This document shows, piece by piece, positions 1 to 8,540 of a stretch of 64,000 nucleotides of DNA. The notes under the pieces are model-generated. The model saw only the letters and a program-made list of their open reading frames with translations. It was not told the origin of the DNA and ran no database searches. This DNA is from Desulfosporosinus sp. GTDB taxonomy: Bacteria; Bacillota; Desulfitobacteriia; Desulfitobacteriales; Desulfitobacteriaceae. Every line of letters starts with the position of its first letter. The stretch's first letter is position 1. The stretch is from contig DOPM01000022.1 of the NCBI GenBank assembly GCA_003513495.1, forward strand, positions 1 to 64,000, read 5' to 3'. The translations under genes were made by a program, and so were the position numbers.

Positions 1-232
1 CTACTTGACGGGGTGCAGTTCATGCTCAGGGATGTCTTTCTCTTTTTTAATATCCAATAATCCGTTATTGTTGGTGCCCCACGCAGCTGAAACCTTAAAG
101 AAGCAATGATTTAGTGATTTAATCATTCTTCTAAATTTTTGGCATATTCTTACGGTAATAATGTAAAAGGAGGTGGATTTCCGGTTTGAACAGAAAGAAA
201 TCATAAAAAAAATTATTGAGGAGGGTACGTTT
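1..232. other. Upstream edge region without a supported gene
   Basis: No coding region can be supported here. Short open frames exist on both strands, but none has a ribosome binding site or a recognisable protein. The segment holds the leader of the following GntP permease. A GTG at 173 is in frame with the permease, but its Shine-Dalgarno-like AAAAGGAG abuts it with no spacing, so a start there is unlikely. Confidence 0.4.
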
Positions 233-1540
233 ATGTTAGGTGTTCTTGGTGTACTTATCGCCATCGCAGTGATTATTTTTATGACCTATAAAGGCTGGGG
301 TATCATTCCTGCTTCTCTAATTTGTGCTCTAATCGTTGTTCTGACAAACGACGGAGATATCTGGAAATCACTATCGGTGGATTATGTCAACGGATTCAAG
401 TATTTTGCGGGTACTTATTTCTTAATCTTTGTTCTGGGTGCATTATTTGGTCAAGTTATGGGTGAGAGCGGAAGTGCTAACTCAATTTCCTACAAATTAA
501 TGGACAGGTTTGGCGAATCCAGAGCTATTTTAGTAGTTGCATTAGCTACCTCCATCCTTACTTACGGTGGAGTTAACCTGTTCATTGTTATTTTTACGGT
601 CTATCCATTGGCTCTGATCCTCTTTAAGGCAGCCGATTTGCCAAAGAGACTTATCGTAGCGACTGTTGGTATTGGGGCCGGAACTTTTACCATGACAGCT
701 ATGCCAGGATCCCCTTCCATTCAAAACCTTATTCCTGCTCAAGTATTGGGAACTACTGCAACCGCAGCTCCTTTGATGGGTATTATCTGTTCCTTGTTTC
801 TTTTCGGGGCAGGTATCTGGTATGTGCAAAGTCGGGCAAACAAAGCAAAGGCTAATGGCGAACATTTTGTACCTGGTCCTCGTGACAATATGGATAAACT
901 ATCATTGGCCGATGCCAGTAAACTGCCAGATTGGAAAGTCGCTTTCTTGCCGTTGCTAGTTGTTATCGGCGTGATTTTTTTCCTGAAGGGGAAGATGGAT
1001 GCTCTTTATGGGGTCAGCATCGCTCTAGCAGTTGGTATTAGTTTGACCTATGTGCTGAACTGGAAGCGTTTTGAGAATCCGCTTAAGGCACTAAACGATG
1101 GTTGTGCAAACAGTGTCATGGCCCTTATTAATACCGCGGCTATTGTTGGTTTTGGTTTTGTAGTCCAAAACGTTCCGGCTTTCCAAGCGTTTATCAAATT
1201 TGCCTTAAATATGCAATTCAATCCTTTGGTTTCCGAAGCCATTGCTGTAAACGTTATAGCAGGTATTACCGGTTCTGCCAGTGGTGGTTTGACCATCTTC
1301 ATGAAAACCATGGGTCCCGCGTTCCTTCAAACCGGGATAAGCCCCGAAGCGTTACACAGGGTCGCTTCGATAGCTTCCGGTGGTCTAGACTCCCTGCCTC
1401 ATTCTGGAGCGGTTATTACATTATTGATGGTTATGGGTTTAACCCATAAAGAAGCCTATAAAGACCTAGGTGTAGTTACGGTGGTTATACCCTTGCTGGC
1501 AACAGCTTTGGCTATAATTATCGGAATATTCTTTTATTAA
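233..1540 (+). CDS. GntP-family permease (gluconate/organic acid:H+ symporter type)
   Basis: An integral membrane permease of about 436 residues that probably imports a sugar acid or related carboxylate with protons. The protein is hydrophobic throughout, with about 12 membrane segments, and shows GntP/CitMHS-type features: glycine-rich re-entrant stretches such as GVNLFIVIFTVYPLALILF and a C-terminal GGLDSLPHSGAVITLL loop. The ATG at 233 is preferred because GAGGAGGG sits about 7 bases upstream and a hydrophobic segment begins at once. The 20 extra codons upstream are charged and poorly placed. It stands alone, with a hairpin terminator downstream and hcp after that. No kinase or dehydratase neighbour indicates the substrate, so a gluconate assignment would be a guess. 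Confidence 0.85.
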   Translation: MLGVLGVLIAIAVIIFMTYKGWGIIPASLICALIVVLTNDGDIWKSLSVDYVNGFKYFAGTYFLIFVLGALFGQVMGESGSANSISYKLMDRFGESRAILVVALATSILTYGGVNLFIVIFTVYPLALILFKAADLPKRLIVATVGIGAGTFTMTAMPGSPSIQNLIPAQVLGTTATAAPLMGIICSLFLFGAGIWYVQSRANKAKANGEHFVPGPRDNMDKLSLADASKLPDWKVAFLPLLVVIGVIFFLKGKMDALYGVSIALAVGISLTYVLNWKRFENPLKALNDGCANSVMALINTAAIVGFGFVVQNVPAFQAFIKFALNMQFNPLVSEAIAVNVIAGITGSASGGLTIFMKTMGPAFLQTGISPEALHRVASIASGGLDSLPHSGAVITLLMVMGLTHKEAYKDLGVVTVVIPLLATALAIIIGIFFY

Positions 1541-1630
1541 TATCCCTGAGGCGCGCTAATAAGACGGTAAAGTGTTCGTATCAAATAAACCGTGCTAACC
1601 GTCACGCAATGGTATGAATATAAAAATCTG

Positions 1631-1674
1631 AAAACGAACGGGTTCAGCATATAGAAGCTAAATCCGTTCGTTTT
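1631..1674 (+). terminator. Hairpin terminator after the GntP permease
   Basis: An 11-bp perfect inverted repeat, AAAACGAACGG at 1631-1641 and its complement at 1664-1674, surrounds a 22-base loop. A-rich and T-rich arm ends make it potentially bidirectional. It lies about 90 bases after the permease stop. Confidence 0.65.
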
Positions 1675-1721
1675 ATCTAGTTGGTTCTCGGTCTAATAAC
1701 TAAAGCGTCATGGAATTTAGG

Positions 1722-1737
1722 TGTGACTTTTATCACA
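1722..1737. promoter_or_regulatory. CRP/FNR-type operator upstream of hcp
   Basis: TGTGA-CTTTTA-TCACA is a perfect 5-6-5 palindrome matching the CRP/FNR superfamily consensus. A TATAAT at 1782-1787 with no good -35 box lies downstream, placing the palindrome centre near -64 relative to the inferred start of transcription. That suits an activator site. In many anaerobes hcp is controlled by CRP/FNR-family proteins (for example HcpR) responding to nitric oxide or nitrite. Which regulator binds here is inference. Confidence 0.6.
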
Positions 1738-1835
1738 TCTAAAGTACCTCCGAAGTCAAGGTAGAATATTCAAATATGACTTATAATAAAATTAATCTTT
1801 TAAAGAAAATAATACATATATAGGGGGAAATAGGA

Positions 1836-3479
1836 ATGAGTATGTTTTGCTTTCAGTGCCAAGAAACGGCTAAAGGAACCGGTTGTACGGTTAGAGGGGT
1901 TTGTGGAAAACCAGAAAACGTTGCCAATTTGCAAGATCTACTTATCTACACATTAAAAGGTATTTCCATTTTTGCAGTACAAGCGCGTGGGATGGGGATT
2001 GTCCGACCGGAAATAGATAAATTTATCATGGATAGTCTCTTTACTACCATCACGAATGCAAATTTTGATAAAAACCGTTTTATAGAAAGAATTCAAGAAG
2101 GCTTAAAACTCCGCGAACAGCTGAAACAAGACATTGTCAAGGCTGGCGGAACAATTGCCCCAGAAATAAATGATGCTGCAACATGGACAGCGTCTGCCGA
2201 TGAATTTGATGCTAAAGCAGCCATGGTTGGCGTATTAGCTACGGAAAATGAAGATGTACGTTCCTTACGAGAATTACTGACCTATGGTTTAAAAGGAATG
2301 GCAGCGTATGCAGAGCATGCTTATGTACTGGCTTATAAAGAAGACGAAATATTTGCCTTCCTTGAAAAAGCCCTAGCAGCTACCCTAGACGATACCCTTA
2401 CTGCTGACCAACTAGTTGCCTTAGTACTAGAAGCCGGAAAACATGGCGTTGATGTCATGGCTCTTTTAGACAAAGCAAACACGACAACCTATGGTAATCC
2501 TGAACTAACAAAAGTGAATATTGGGGTTAAAAATAATCCAGCTATTCTAATAACTGGACATGATTTAAAAGATCTAGAAGAACTGCTTATTCAAACACAA
2601 GGTACAGGTGTAGATGTTTATACTCACGGCGAAATGCTCCCGGCCCACTATTATCCTACGTTCAAGAAATATGACCATTTTGTCGGTAACTATGGAAATG
2701 CGTGGTACAAACAAGACAAGGAATTCGAATCCTTCAATGGCCCGGTTTTATTGACCACCAACTGTCTAATTCCACCGAAGGATTCCTATAAAGATCGTCT
2801 TTACACAACAGGAGTTGTCGGGTTTGAAGGGGTTAAGCACATCGCTGATCGCGCAGATGGAAAAGCTAAGGATTTTTCCGCTATCATAGAACAGGCCAAG
2901 AAATGTCCACCTCCTACTGAAATTGAGACTGGTGAGATCGTTGGAGGCTTTGCTCATAATCAAGTCTTAGCTCTTGCAGACAAAGTTGTAGATGCTGTTA
3001 AATCCGGAGCAATTAAACGATTCTTCGTTATGGCTGGTTGTGACGGTCGTATGAAGAGCCGTGACTATTACGCTGATTTTGCTCAAGCATTGCCTAAAGA
3101 TACAATCATTCTGACAGCAGGATGCGCTAAATACAAATACAACAAGCTTAACCTAGGCGATATCGGCGGCATTCCGAGAGTTCTTGACGCAGGACAGTGT
3201 AACGATTCCTATTCCTTAGCGGTCATTGCCTTAAAACTAAAAGAAGTCTTTGGCCTGGATGATGTCAACCAACTCCCGATTTCGTATAATATCGCTTGGT
3301 ATGAGCAAAAAGCTGTCATAGTGTTACTAGCCCTCTTGTATCTGGGTGTAAAAAATATTCATCTCGGACCGACTCTTCCAGCTTTCTTATCTCCAAACGT
3401 TGTGAACGTTTTGGTCAATAACTTTGGAATCGCTGGAATTACAAATGTTGAAGACGACCTAAAAATCTTCATGGCTTAA
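1836..3479 (+). CDS. hcp: Hydroxylamine reductase / hybrid-cluster protein Hcp
   Basis: A cytoplasmic iron-sulfur protein of 547 residues, classically assigned hydroxylamine reduction and now linked to nitric oxide reduction and nitrosative stress. The N-terminus carries the Cys-X2-Cys-X8-Cys-X5-Cys cluster motif at residues 5, 8, 17 and 23. Later conserved segments that ligate the hybrid Fe-S-O cluster are visible: TGHDLKDLEELL, THGEMLPAHYYP, TTNCLIPP, AGCDGR, TAGCAKYKYN and DAGQCNDSYS. Length is normal for a full-size Hcp. The start has AGGGGG upstream plus a second AGGA immediately before the ATG. It is monocistronic, with a CRP/FNR-type palindrome upstream and a strong terminator downstream. 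No separate Hcr reductase is adjacent. Confidence 0.97.
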   Translation: MSMFCFQCQETAKGTGCTVRGVCGKPENVANLQDLLIYTLKGISIFAVQARGMGIVRPEIDKFIMDSLFTTITNANFDKNRFIERIQEGLKLREQLKQDIVKAGGTIAPEINDAATWTASADEFDAKAAMVGVLATENEDVRSLRELLTYGLKGMAAYAEHAYVLAYKEDEIFAFLEKALAATLDDTLTADQLVALVLEAGKHGVDVMALLDKANTTTYGNPELTKVNIGVKNNPAILITGHDLKDLEELLIQTQGTGVDVYTHGEMLPAHYYPTFKKYDHFVGNYGNAWYKQDKEFESFNGPVLLTTNCLIPPKDSYKDRLYTTGVVGFEGVKHIADRADGKAKDFSAIIEQAKKCPPPTEIETGEIVGGFAHNQVLALADKVVDAVKSGAIKRFFVMAGCDGRMKSRDYYADFAQALPKDTIILTAGCAKYKYNKLNLGDIGGIPRVLDAGQCNDSYSLAVIALKLKEVFGLDDVNQLPISYNIAWYEQKAVIVLLALLYLGVKNIHLGPTLPAFLSPNVVNVLVNNFGIAGITNVEDDLKIFMA

Positions 3480-3492
3480 TATTGGAGAGTAA

Positions 3493-3538
3493 AAGCTTAA
3501 GGGGATCAAGCACTAATGTGCCTGATCCCCTTAAGCTT
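3493..3538 (+). terminator. Strong rho-independent-type hairpin after hcp
   Basis: A perfect 16-bp stem (AAGCTTAAGGGGATCA at 3493-3508 with its complement at 3523-3538) begins 13 bases after the hcp stop. The loop contains a further GCAC/GTGC pairing. Confidence 0.8.
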
Positions 3539-3604
3539 GTTTACTAAACATTAAGTGCGGGCTTACAGTATAGGCACTTCAAGAAAGCGCAAGAATTCTA
3601 CACT

Positions 3605-4063
3605 TCACTTTATTTCCTTTACTCGATTTAGATCTAACAACTTGGTAAAGTAAGCTAAAGCTAAACCAAATATTATATGCGCGATTAGTGTAACAACCAC
3701 GCCAGTTGGCTCTTGCGGTAGTTTATCCTCTACAGTTTGGCCGAGCAATGTGCCGAAAAGCCCTACCCAAACCACTAAACCGAATCCTAATCCCTTCGTC
3801 CATAAGTTCTTTGAACCAAAAAGGTAAATTATATACACAAATACCACTCCTAAAAGAGAAGTAACGGTAATGTCTGCAATAGCACCAATTAGATAAGCTA
3901 ACTTATTATAAAGATACTCTTTTTGGATAAAGCGAGTAGCTACAATTTGCCAAAATACAACCTTTGTGAACCCAAGAATATATAGAACATAATTAGTAAG
4001 TAACTTTACTCCGTCGGCTAGTATGCCAATTACAACTCCTATAAAAATTTTATCATTAAACAT
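3605..4063 (-). CDS. Small integral membrane protein, family not recognised
   Basis: A 152-residue hydrophobic protein with about four predicted membrane segments, roughly residues 5-25, 55-80, 90-110 and 123-142, and a charged C-terminal tail. The start is well supported: GGAGG lies 9 bases before the ATG on the minus strand. It converges on hcp, separated by the hcp terminator. I do not recognise a characterised family. A lysine/arginine-rich tail (LDLNRVKEIK) suggests a cytoplasmic C-terminus. Confidence 0.7.
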   Translation of the reverse strand: MFNDKIFIGVVIGILADGVKLLTNYVLYILGFTKVVFWQIVATRFIQKEYLYNKLAYLIGAIADITVTSLLGVVFVYIIYLFGSKNLWTKGLGFGLVVWVGLFGTLLGQTVEDKLPQEPTGVVVTLIAHIIFGLALAYFTKLLDLNRVKEIK

Positions 4064-4187
4064 TACGATTGCCTCCCTAAATTCTCAAAGCTTATTGTTA
4101 CCAGTGGATTTCAAAAATGTTCCAATCGTTAATAGCATGCCCAGTTCCCCAGTCTTGTTATGTAGAAAAGCGGATGTATCTACAAAT

Positions 4188-4226
4188 AAAACCCTACTTT
4201 CGGATAATGGCAAAACCCTACTTTCG
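4188..4226. repeat. Two direct copies of a 15-base motif, possible relic of an insertion-sequence end
   Basis: AAAACCCTACTTTCG occurs at 4188-4202 and again at 4212-4226, 24 bases apart, in an intergenic region with no gene. Closely spaced direct repeats of this kind are typical of IS21-family termini and of protein-binding sites. No transposase is present, so this is at most a remnant. Confidence 0.4.
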
Positions 4227-4241
4227 AGAGGCTCCCTAACG

Positions 4242-4283
4242 ACTTAGATGGTTTATAACTAATATAAACCATCTAAGTTTTTT
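4242..4283 (+). terminator. Hairpin followed by T-run upstream of the SRPBCC gene
   Basis: A 16-bp perfect stem (ACTTAGATGGTTTATA at 4242-4257, complement at 4263-4278) has a 5-base loop and is followed by six T residues. It ends 20 bases before the next gene. It either terminates read-through from the repeat region or acts as a leader attenuator. Confidence 0.6.
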
Positions 4284-4303
4284 AGATTTATGGGGGGAGA
4301 ATA

Positions 4304-5212
4304 ATGATTTCTTTGTCTTGGTTAAACCTATTTAAAAGGATTCTAGCAACCTTGATGCTACTAGTTTTGGTTATCTCTGCGTACTTGCTTTGGGCTCGTC
4401 CTTATCAGCTTAATTGGGGCGCAACTGAACAAGAAATGAATCAGGTCATGCCTGGAGATCATTTAGATCCCCAGCCGGAGTTTTTCTCTACTCGGGCGAT
4501 TATCATATCAGCTACACCGGAGGAAATCTGGCCATGGTTGCTACAGATGGGATATGGGCGAGCTGGGTATTATGGTTATGATATTATCGAAAACTTGGGG
4601 AGCCCGCTGGGAATTCACAGTGCGGACCGCATCCTACCGGAATTTCAACATTTTAAGGTTGGAGATGGCGTTCCGATTAGTTCTGTTGCTCGCATGGTCT
4701 TTTATGCAATTGAACCAAACCGATACCTAATTTGGACTGGATTGAATCAAAAGGGTAGTTTTATCTGGGCATTATATCCTTTAGATGAAGACCATACCCG
4801 TTTGGTTAGTCGCATCCGCTGGTCTTTTCATTGGGCAGAGCCTAGTTTACTATCTCTTGACCTATTTACAGAATTCACCGATTATCTTGCAGTCCGTGAA
4901 ATTTTACAAGGTGTCAAAGGACGGGTAGAGAATCAAATAGAGCCCATGGCAAATCAAAACACCGAGGTTGTAATTTATGTGGTTACTGCTTTAATCTTCA
5001 TCGTATCATTAGTCTCATTGTTAATCCGCGGGCTTACATGGAAGAGATGGCTAACAGGATTAGCAGCAGGGGTAGTTTGGCTTGTCACTTGGTTTGCACC
5101 AGTATCGATCTGGATCGGAGTTGGGCTGGAGATCCTTGTAGTATGGAAGCTGTTCTTTCCAAAAGATTTCTTTAAAAGAAGCAAAGTAGATAAGGCAGTC
5201 AATCCAGCGTAG
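4304..5212 (+). CDS. Membrane-anchored SRPBCC (START-like) domain protein
   Basis: A 302-residue protein with one N-terminal membrane segment (about residues 9-30), a soluble SRPBCC-like domain (about 55-210) and two or three C-terminal membrane segments (about 223-290). The domain has the usual opening strand STRAIIISATPEEIWPWLLQ and the later YLIWTGLNQKGSFIWALYPL strands of a lipid- or ligand-binding helix-grip fold. GGGGGGAG lies close before the ATG. It begins a same-strand series with a 66-residue protein, a two-segment membrane protein and a MalT-like regulator. Ligand and role are unknown, and no catalytic residues are evident. Confidence 0.75.
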   Translation: MISLSWLNLFKRILATLMLLVLVISAYLLWARPYQLNWGATEQEMNQVMPGDHLDPQPEFFSTRAIIISATPEEIWPWLLQMGYGRAGYYGYDIIENLGSPLGIHSADRILPEFQHFKVGDGVPISSVARMVFYAIEPNRYLIWTGLNQKGSFIWALYPLDEDHTRLVSRIRWSFHWAEPSLLSLDLFTEFTDYLAVREILQGVKGRVENQIEPMANQNTEVVIYVVTALIFIVSLVSLLIRGLTWKRWLTGLAAGVVWLVTWFAPVSIWIGVGLEILVVWKLFFPKDFFKRSKVDKAVNPA

Positions 5213-5265
5213 TCCTGTTGCCCTGGGGATGTCTGGAAGTAAATTTAAAGGTGGTGGTGAGTTAT

Positions 5266-5466
5266 ATGGAACGTTATGAGATTATAATCAAGGGCCACAT
5301 TGACCAACGACGGGAAGACTGGTTTGCAGGACTTGAAATAACCTTACTTTCCGGAGGGGAAAGCCGTCTTGCTGGGGAAGTGGCGGATCAAGCCGCTTTA
5401 CATGGCATCTTAAACAGAATCAGAGATATGGGATTACAGTTGTCGTCGGTAAAACGGCAGGATTGA
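5266..5466 (+). CDS. Conserved small protein of 66 residues
   Basis: A small soluble protein starting MERYEIIIKGHIDQRREDWF. The pattern (two short strands, a Gly-rich turn GGESRLAGEV, then DQAALHGILNRIRDMGL) is one I associate from memory with small hypothetical proteins in Firmicutes and Actinobacteria, often near regulators or SRPBCC genes. The ATG at 5266 is chosen because AAAGGTGG precedes it; upstream in-frame codons would add an unrelated segment. It follows the SRPBCC gene by about 50 bases and is probably cotranscribed. Function unknown. Confidence 0.7.
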   Translation: MERYEIIIKGHIDQRREDWFAGLEITLLSGGESRLAGEVADQAALHGILNRIRDMGLQLSSVKRQD

Positions 5467-5520
5467 TGTCTACAAAATGTGTAATAGCAAACCAAAATGA
5501 GGAATATTGGAGGGTAATAA

Positions 5521-5727
5521 ATGAAATTGATTTCAACCATTATGGTTTCATTATCTAGTCTTTTGCTGCTATCTGTTTTAATTTGTGGTCTCTGGATAAA
5601 AACCAAGAAAGCCGCTCTAGCAATTCCTGAAGATGCGGTTAGCTTTCACGTCAATCTGGGTGTGGCCACGGTGGTTATAACCCTTTTGACCATAGGTATG
5701 CTCTTTTTCAAGTTTGTTCGTAATTGA
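5521..5727 (+). CDS. Small membrane protein with two predicted segments
   Basis: A 68-residue protein with hydrophobic segments at about residues 5-27 and 45-65, joined by a short loop that starts KTKKAALAIPEDAV. The ATG is preceded by GGAGG within ATTGGAGGGTAATAA. It is the last gene of the SRPBCC group before a hairpin terminator. No family recognised; its size and position suggest an accessory membrane protein of that locus, which is inference. Confidence 0.6.
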   Translation: MKLISTIMVSLSSLLLLSVLICGLWIKTKKAALAIPEDAVSFHVNLGVATVVITLLTIGMLFFKFVRN

Positions 5728-5758
5728 AGCTATGATAAGTAGTGTTAATAATGAATTT

Positions 5759-5784
5759 AGCTGTCCTTAGGGACAGCTTTTTTT
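5759..5784 (+). terminator. Rho-independent terminator after the small membrane protein
   Basis: An 8-bp GC-containing stem (AGCTGTCC with complement GGACAGCT), a TTAG loop and a run of T residues. It separates the SRPBCC group from the LuxR-type regulator. Confidence 0.85.
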
Positions 5785-5903
5785 GGTTCATGACAATTCT
5801 TTTATTGGTAAGAAAATCTCTTACTTTTCATATATAATGGAGGGAAAAACGATTGCCTGTAAGAATATTATAAAAACGAGAATGGCAAAGGGGTTCGACA
5901 GAT

Positions 5904-8540
5904 ATGGTGGGCGTATTGCTTAGAACCAAAACTCATGTACCGAAGTCTCGTCCGGATTTAGTTAGGCGTACGAGGCTGTTAGATCGTCTTGATGAAGGAC
6001 TATTAATGGATAAACCCTTTACCTTAATTTCAGCTCCCGCGGGATATGGGAAAACGACCTTGGTTACAAATTGGTTTGAGAGAATCCATCGTGCTAAGGC
6101 TTGGCTTTCACTAGATGAACATGACAATGATCCGGTGAGGTTTTTTTCTTACCTAATTGCCACTTTGCAAACAGTGGATTTAACCATGGGAAAAGAGTCC
6201 GCAAAGCTGTTATCGGAGTCCGGCATGATACCGGCACAAGCGCTAGTGGTAACACTGCTCAATGAGATACTGAAGGCCCCCAAGCCATTTATTCTTGTCT
6301 TAGATGATTTTCATGTGATAAAAAATGAATCGATTTTTCGAGCAGTCCAGGCAATCTTAGATCATCACCCACCGTTCCTACACCTATTAATGATAACCCG
6401 TGAAGATCCGGCGCTTTCCCTACCTCGTTTCCGGGTACGTAACCAAATGACAGAAATACGCATGGAAGATCTGCGCTTCGATTTGGTTGAGATGGGAGCT
6501 TTTTTTTCAACAGCTGCGGGTGTTAAGCTGAAGGATGAGGAGGTTGCGGCACTTGAAGTCCGCACGGAAGGCTGGGTTGCCGGCTTGCAATTAGCAGCGC
6601 TTTCCATCAAGGGATGGGCGTCAGAGCAAGTGAGCGAGTTCATTAAGGCTTTTAGCGGCAATCATCGTTATATTATCGACTACCTAATGGAAGAGGTTAT
6701 TAACCGTACTACTCCGGAGATACGCGTTTTTCTAGCCCGCACGGCTGTCTTGGATCGATTTAATGCAGAATTGGGCGATGAATTGACGGGTGAGAGTAAC
6801 TCTAAAAAGATTATCGCTCGGTTAGAACAGGCTAATCTCTTTCTGATCCCTTTGGACAGTGAGTGCCGATGGTACAGGTACCATCACCTGTTTGCTCAGT
6901 TTCTTCGGACTGAATTAACCAAGTCTGAGCAAATTCACGTTCAGCAACGAGCAGCACTGTGGTTTGCCGACAATGGCTTACCGGAAGAGGGGATCAAATA
7001 TGCTCTGGCAGCAGGGGTTTTTGATTTCGCCGGGGATTTGTTAAAGACCCAAGCTCCTCGGGTATTTCAAAGGGGAGAAATGGTTACCCTCCTGGATTGG
7101 CTCAATTTGTTACCGGTTGAGCTGGTTGATGGTAGCGTAGAATTAGCGGGCTATAAGGCTTGGTCTTTATTTTTGCTGGGAAAAAGCGAAGAGGCAGTGC
7201 ATTATTTACAAAGAACGGATGAAATCAAGGCGAAAAACAGTGATCCCTTGGCAGAAGGGAGATTATTAGCACTGCGGGGTTGGATCGCTAACTATCGCGA
7301 GGATCCCCGAACTAAGGAAATTGCATTGTTGGCAATAGAGAGACTGGGTGACCAAGATCCTTTCTTCCGAGAAGTTTCGCTCATGTCTCTAGGCCACGCG
7401 CAAAGAAAAAATGACTCGATGCCAGAGTCTACGGCGACTCTATATAAGGCTTATGACACGGCCCGTACTGCCGGGCACATGTTTACCAGCCTGGGTGCTT
7501 TGCTGGATATCACCATGAACTTAGTGATTCAAGGTCGACGCAGGGAGTCAATGGGCCTGTGTCATTATGCCTTAGAGCAATATGTTGACAGCCAGGGTAA
7601 ACCTCTGTTAATGGCTGAACTATTATATATACCTTTAGGAATTCTCTTATATGAAGGCAATGACCTGAAGCAATCCCGGGATTACTTGGAACAAGGGATT
7701 AGAGCCAGCCACAGCATAGGATTAAACAGAATTTTAGGCGGTGATGCTGAGCAGACGCTAGCCCTTGTCTACTGGGCTTTAGGCGATTTCCAGTCGGCGT
7801 GGGATTTACTGGAGAAGGCTAAGGCTAATACGGATGCCAAAGCTTTCCCGATCATTTGGGATAGATACAAGGCCTTCGAGGCATATCTATTATTGAATCA
7901 AGGAGATTTGTCAGGAGCTCTGGCTTGGGTCGAGTCCTTAGGTCCAAAGCCAGTGGACAGCATTACCTCATTTAAAGAGATACCATATATGGTTATAGCC
8001 AGAACATTATACAGAGCCGGACGATATGATCAAGCTTGGGAGTTGTTGAAAAGACTCCGTCAGTTTGATCGAGAAAGAGAAAGATACGGCAGACTGGTTT
8101 ACGTAAATATAGTTTCTGCTTTAGTTTTACAGGCTCTAGGCAGGCGAGAGGAAGCTATCAGATCCATGGAAGAAGCAGTGAATTTTGCCTCTGCAGAAGG
8201 ATACGTACGTCCGTTTCTAAGTGAAGGATCAGAGGTTGGAGAATTACTGCTAGCCGTAAAGGCTTCTAATCCAGAATTCTTAAAAATGCTCCATCCTCCG
8301 TCAATTTCATCCTTACCTAATTCAGGGACGATCGAAACCTTAAGCTTGCGAGAATTGGAGGTTCTAAGTTTGGTAGCAGCGGGGCTCTCTAACGAAGAGA
8401 TTGGGACGAAGTTGTTTATATCACTTGGCACGGTGAAGTGGCATGTCAGAAACATATTCGGCAAGTTGGATGTAGGGAATCGCACTCAGGCAGTGGTCCG
8501 GGCTCAACAGTTAGGATTTTTGAAAAAAAGTGGACCCTAA
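5904..8540 (+). CDS. MalT-like LuxR-family ATP-dependent transcriptional regulator
   Basis: An 878-residue STAND-type regulator. Walker A lies at about residues 44-52 (APAGYGKTT) and a Walker B-like strand LVLDDFHVI follows near 135. The middle third is helical, TPR-like repeat material. The C-terminal 65 residues form a LuxR helix-turn-helix (SLRELEVLSLVAAGLSNEEI, then VKWHVRNIFGKLDV). Such proteins bind ATP and a small inducer, oligomerise and activate promoters. AAAGGGG precedes the ATG. The stop overlaps the convergent 536-residue gene by four bases. It follows the SRPBCC group on the same strand, but a terminator intervenes, so control of that group is a plausible inference only. Inducer unknown. 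Confidence 0.9.
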   Translation: MVGVLLRTKTHVPKSRPDLVRRTRLLDRLDEGLLMDKPFTLISAPAGYGKTTLVTNWFERIHRAKAWLSLDEHDNDPVRFFSYLIATLQTVDLTMGKESAKLLSESGMIPAQALVVTLLNEILKAPKPFILVLDDFHVIKNESIFRAVQAILDHHPPFLHLLMITREDPALSLPRFRVRNQMTEIRMEDLRFDLVEMGAFFSTAAGVKLKDEEVAALEVRTEGWVAGLQLAALSIKGWASEQVSEFIKAFSGNHRYIIDYLMEEVINRTTPEIRVFLARTAVLDRFNAELGDELTGESNSKKIIARLEQANLFLIPLDSECRWYRYHHLFAQFLRTELTKSEQIHVQQRAALWFADNGLPEEGIKYALAAGVFDFAGDLLKTQAPRVFQRGEMVTLLDWLNLLPVELVDGSVELAGYKAWSLFLLGKSEEAVHYLQRTDEIKAKNSDPLAEGRLLALRGWIANYREDPRTKEIALLAIERLGDQDPFFREVSLMSLGHAQRKNDSMPESTATLYKAYDTARTAGHMFTSLGALLDITMNLVIQGRRRESMGLCHYALEQYVDSQGKPLLMAELLYIPLGILLYEGNDLKQSRDYLEQGIRASHSIGLNRILGGDAEQTLALVYWALGDFQSAWDLLEKAKANTDAKAFPIIWDRYKAFEAYLLLNQGDLSGALAWVESLGPKPVDSITSFKEIPYMVIARTLYRAGRYDQAWELLKRLRQFDRERERYGRLVYVNIVSALVLQALGRREEAIRSMEEAVNFASAEGYVRPFLSEGSEVGELLLAVKASNPEFLKMLHPPSISSLPNSGTIETLSLRELEVLSLVAAGLSNEEIGTKLFISLGTVKWHVRNIFGKLDVGNRTQAVVRAQQLGFLKKSGP

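Noticed and set aside
1..264. Minus-strand open frame of 87 residues at the left edge
   Set aside because: It overlaps the leader and start of the GntP gene, has no ribosome binding site and resembles no family. It appears to be chance.
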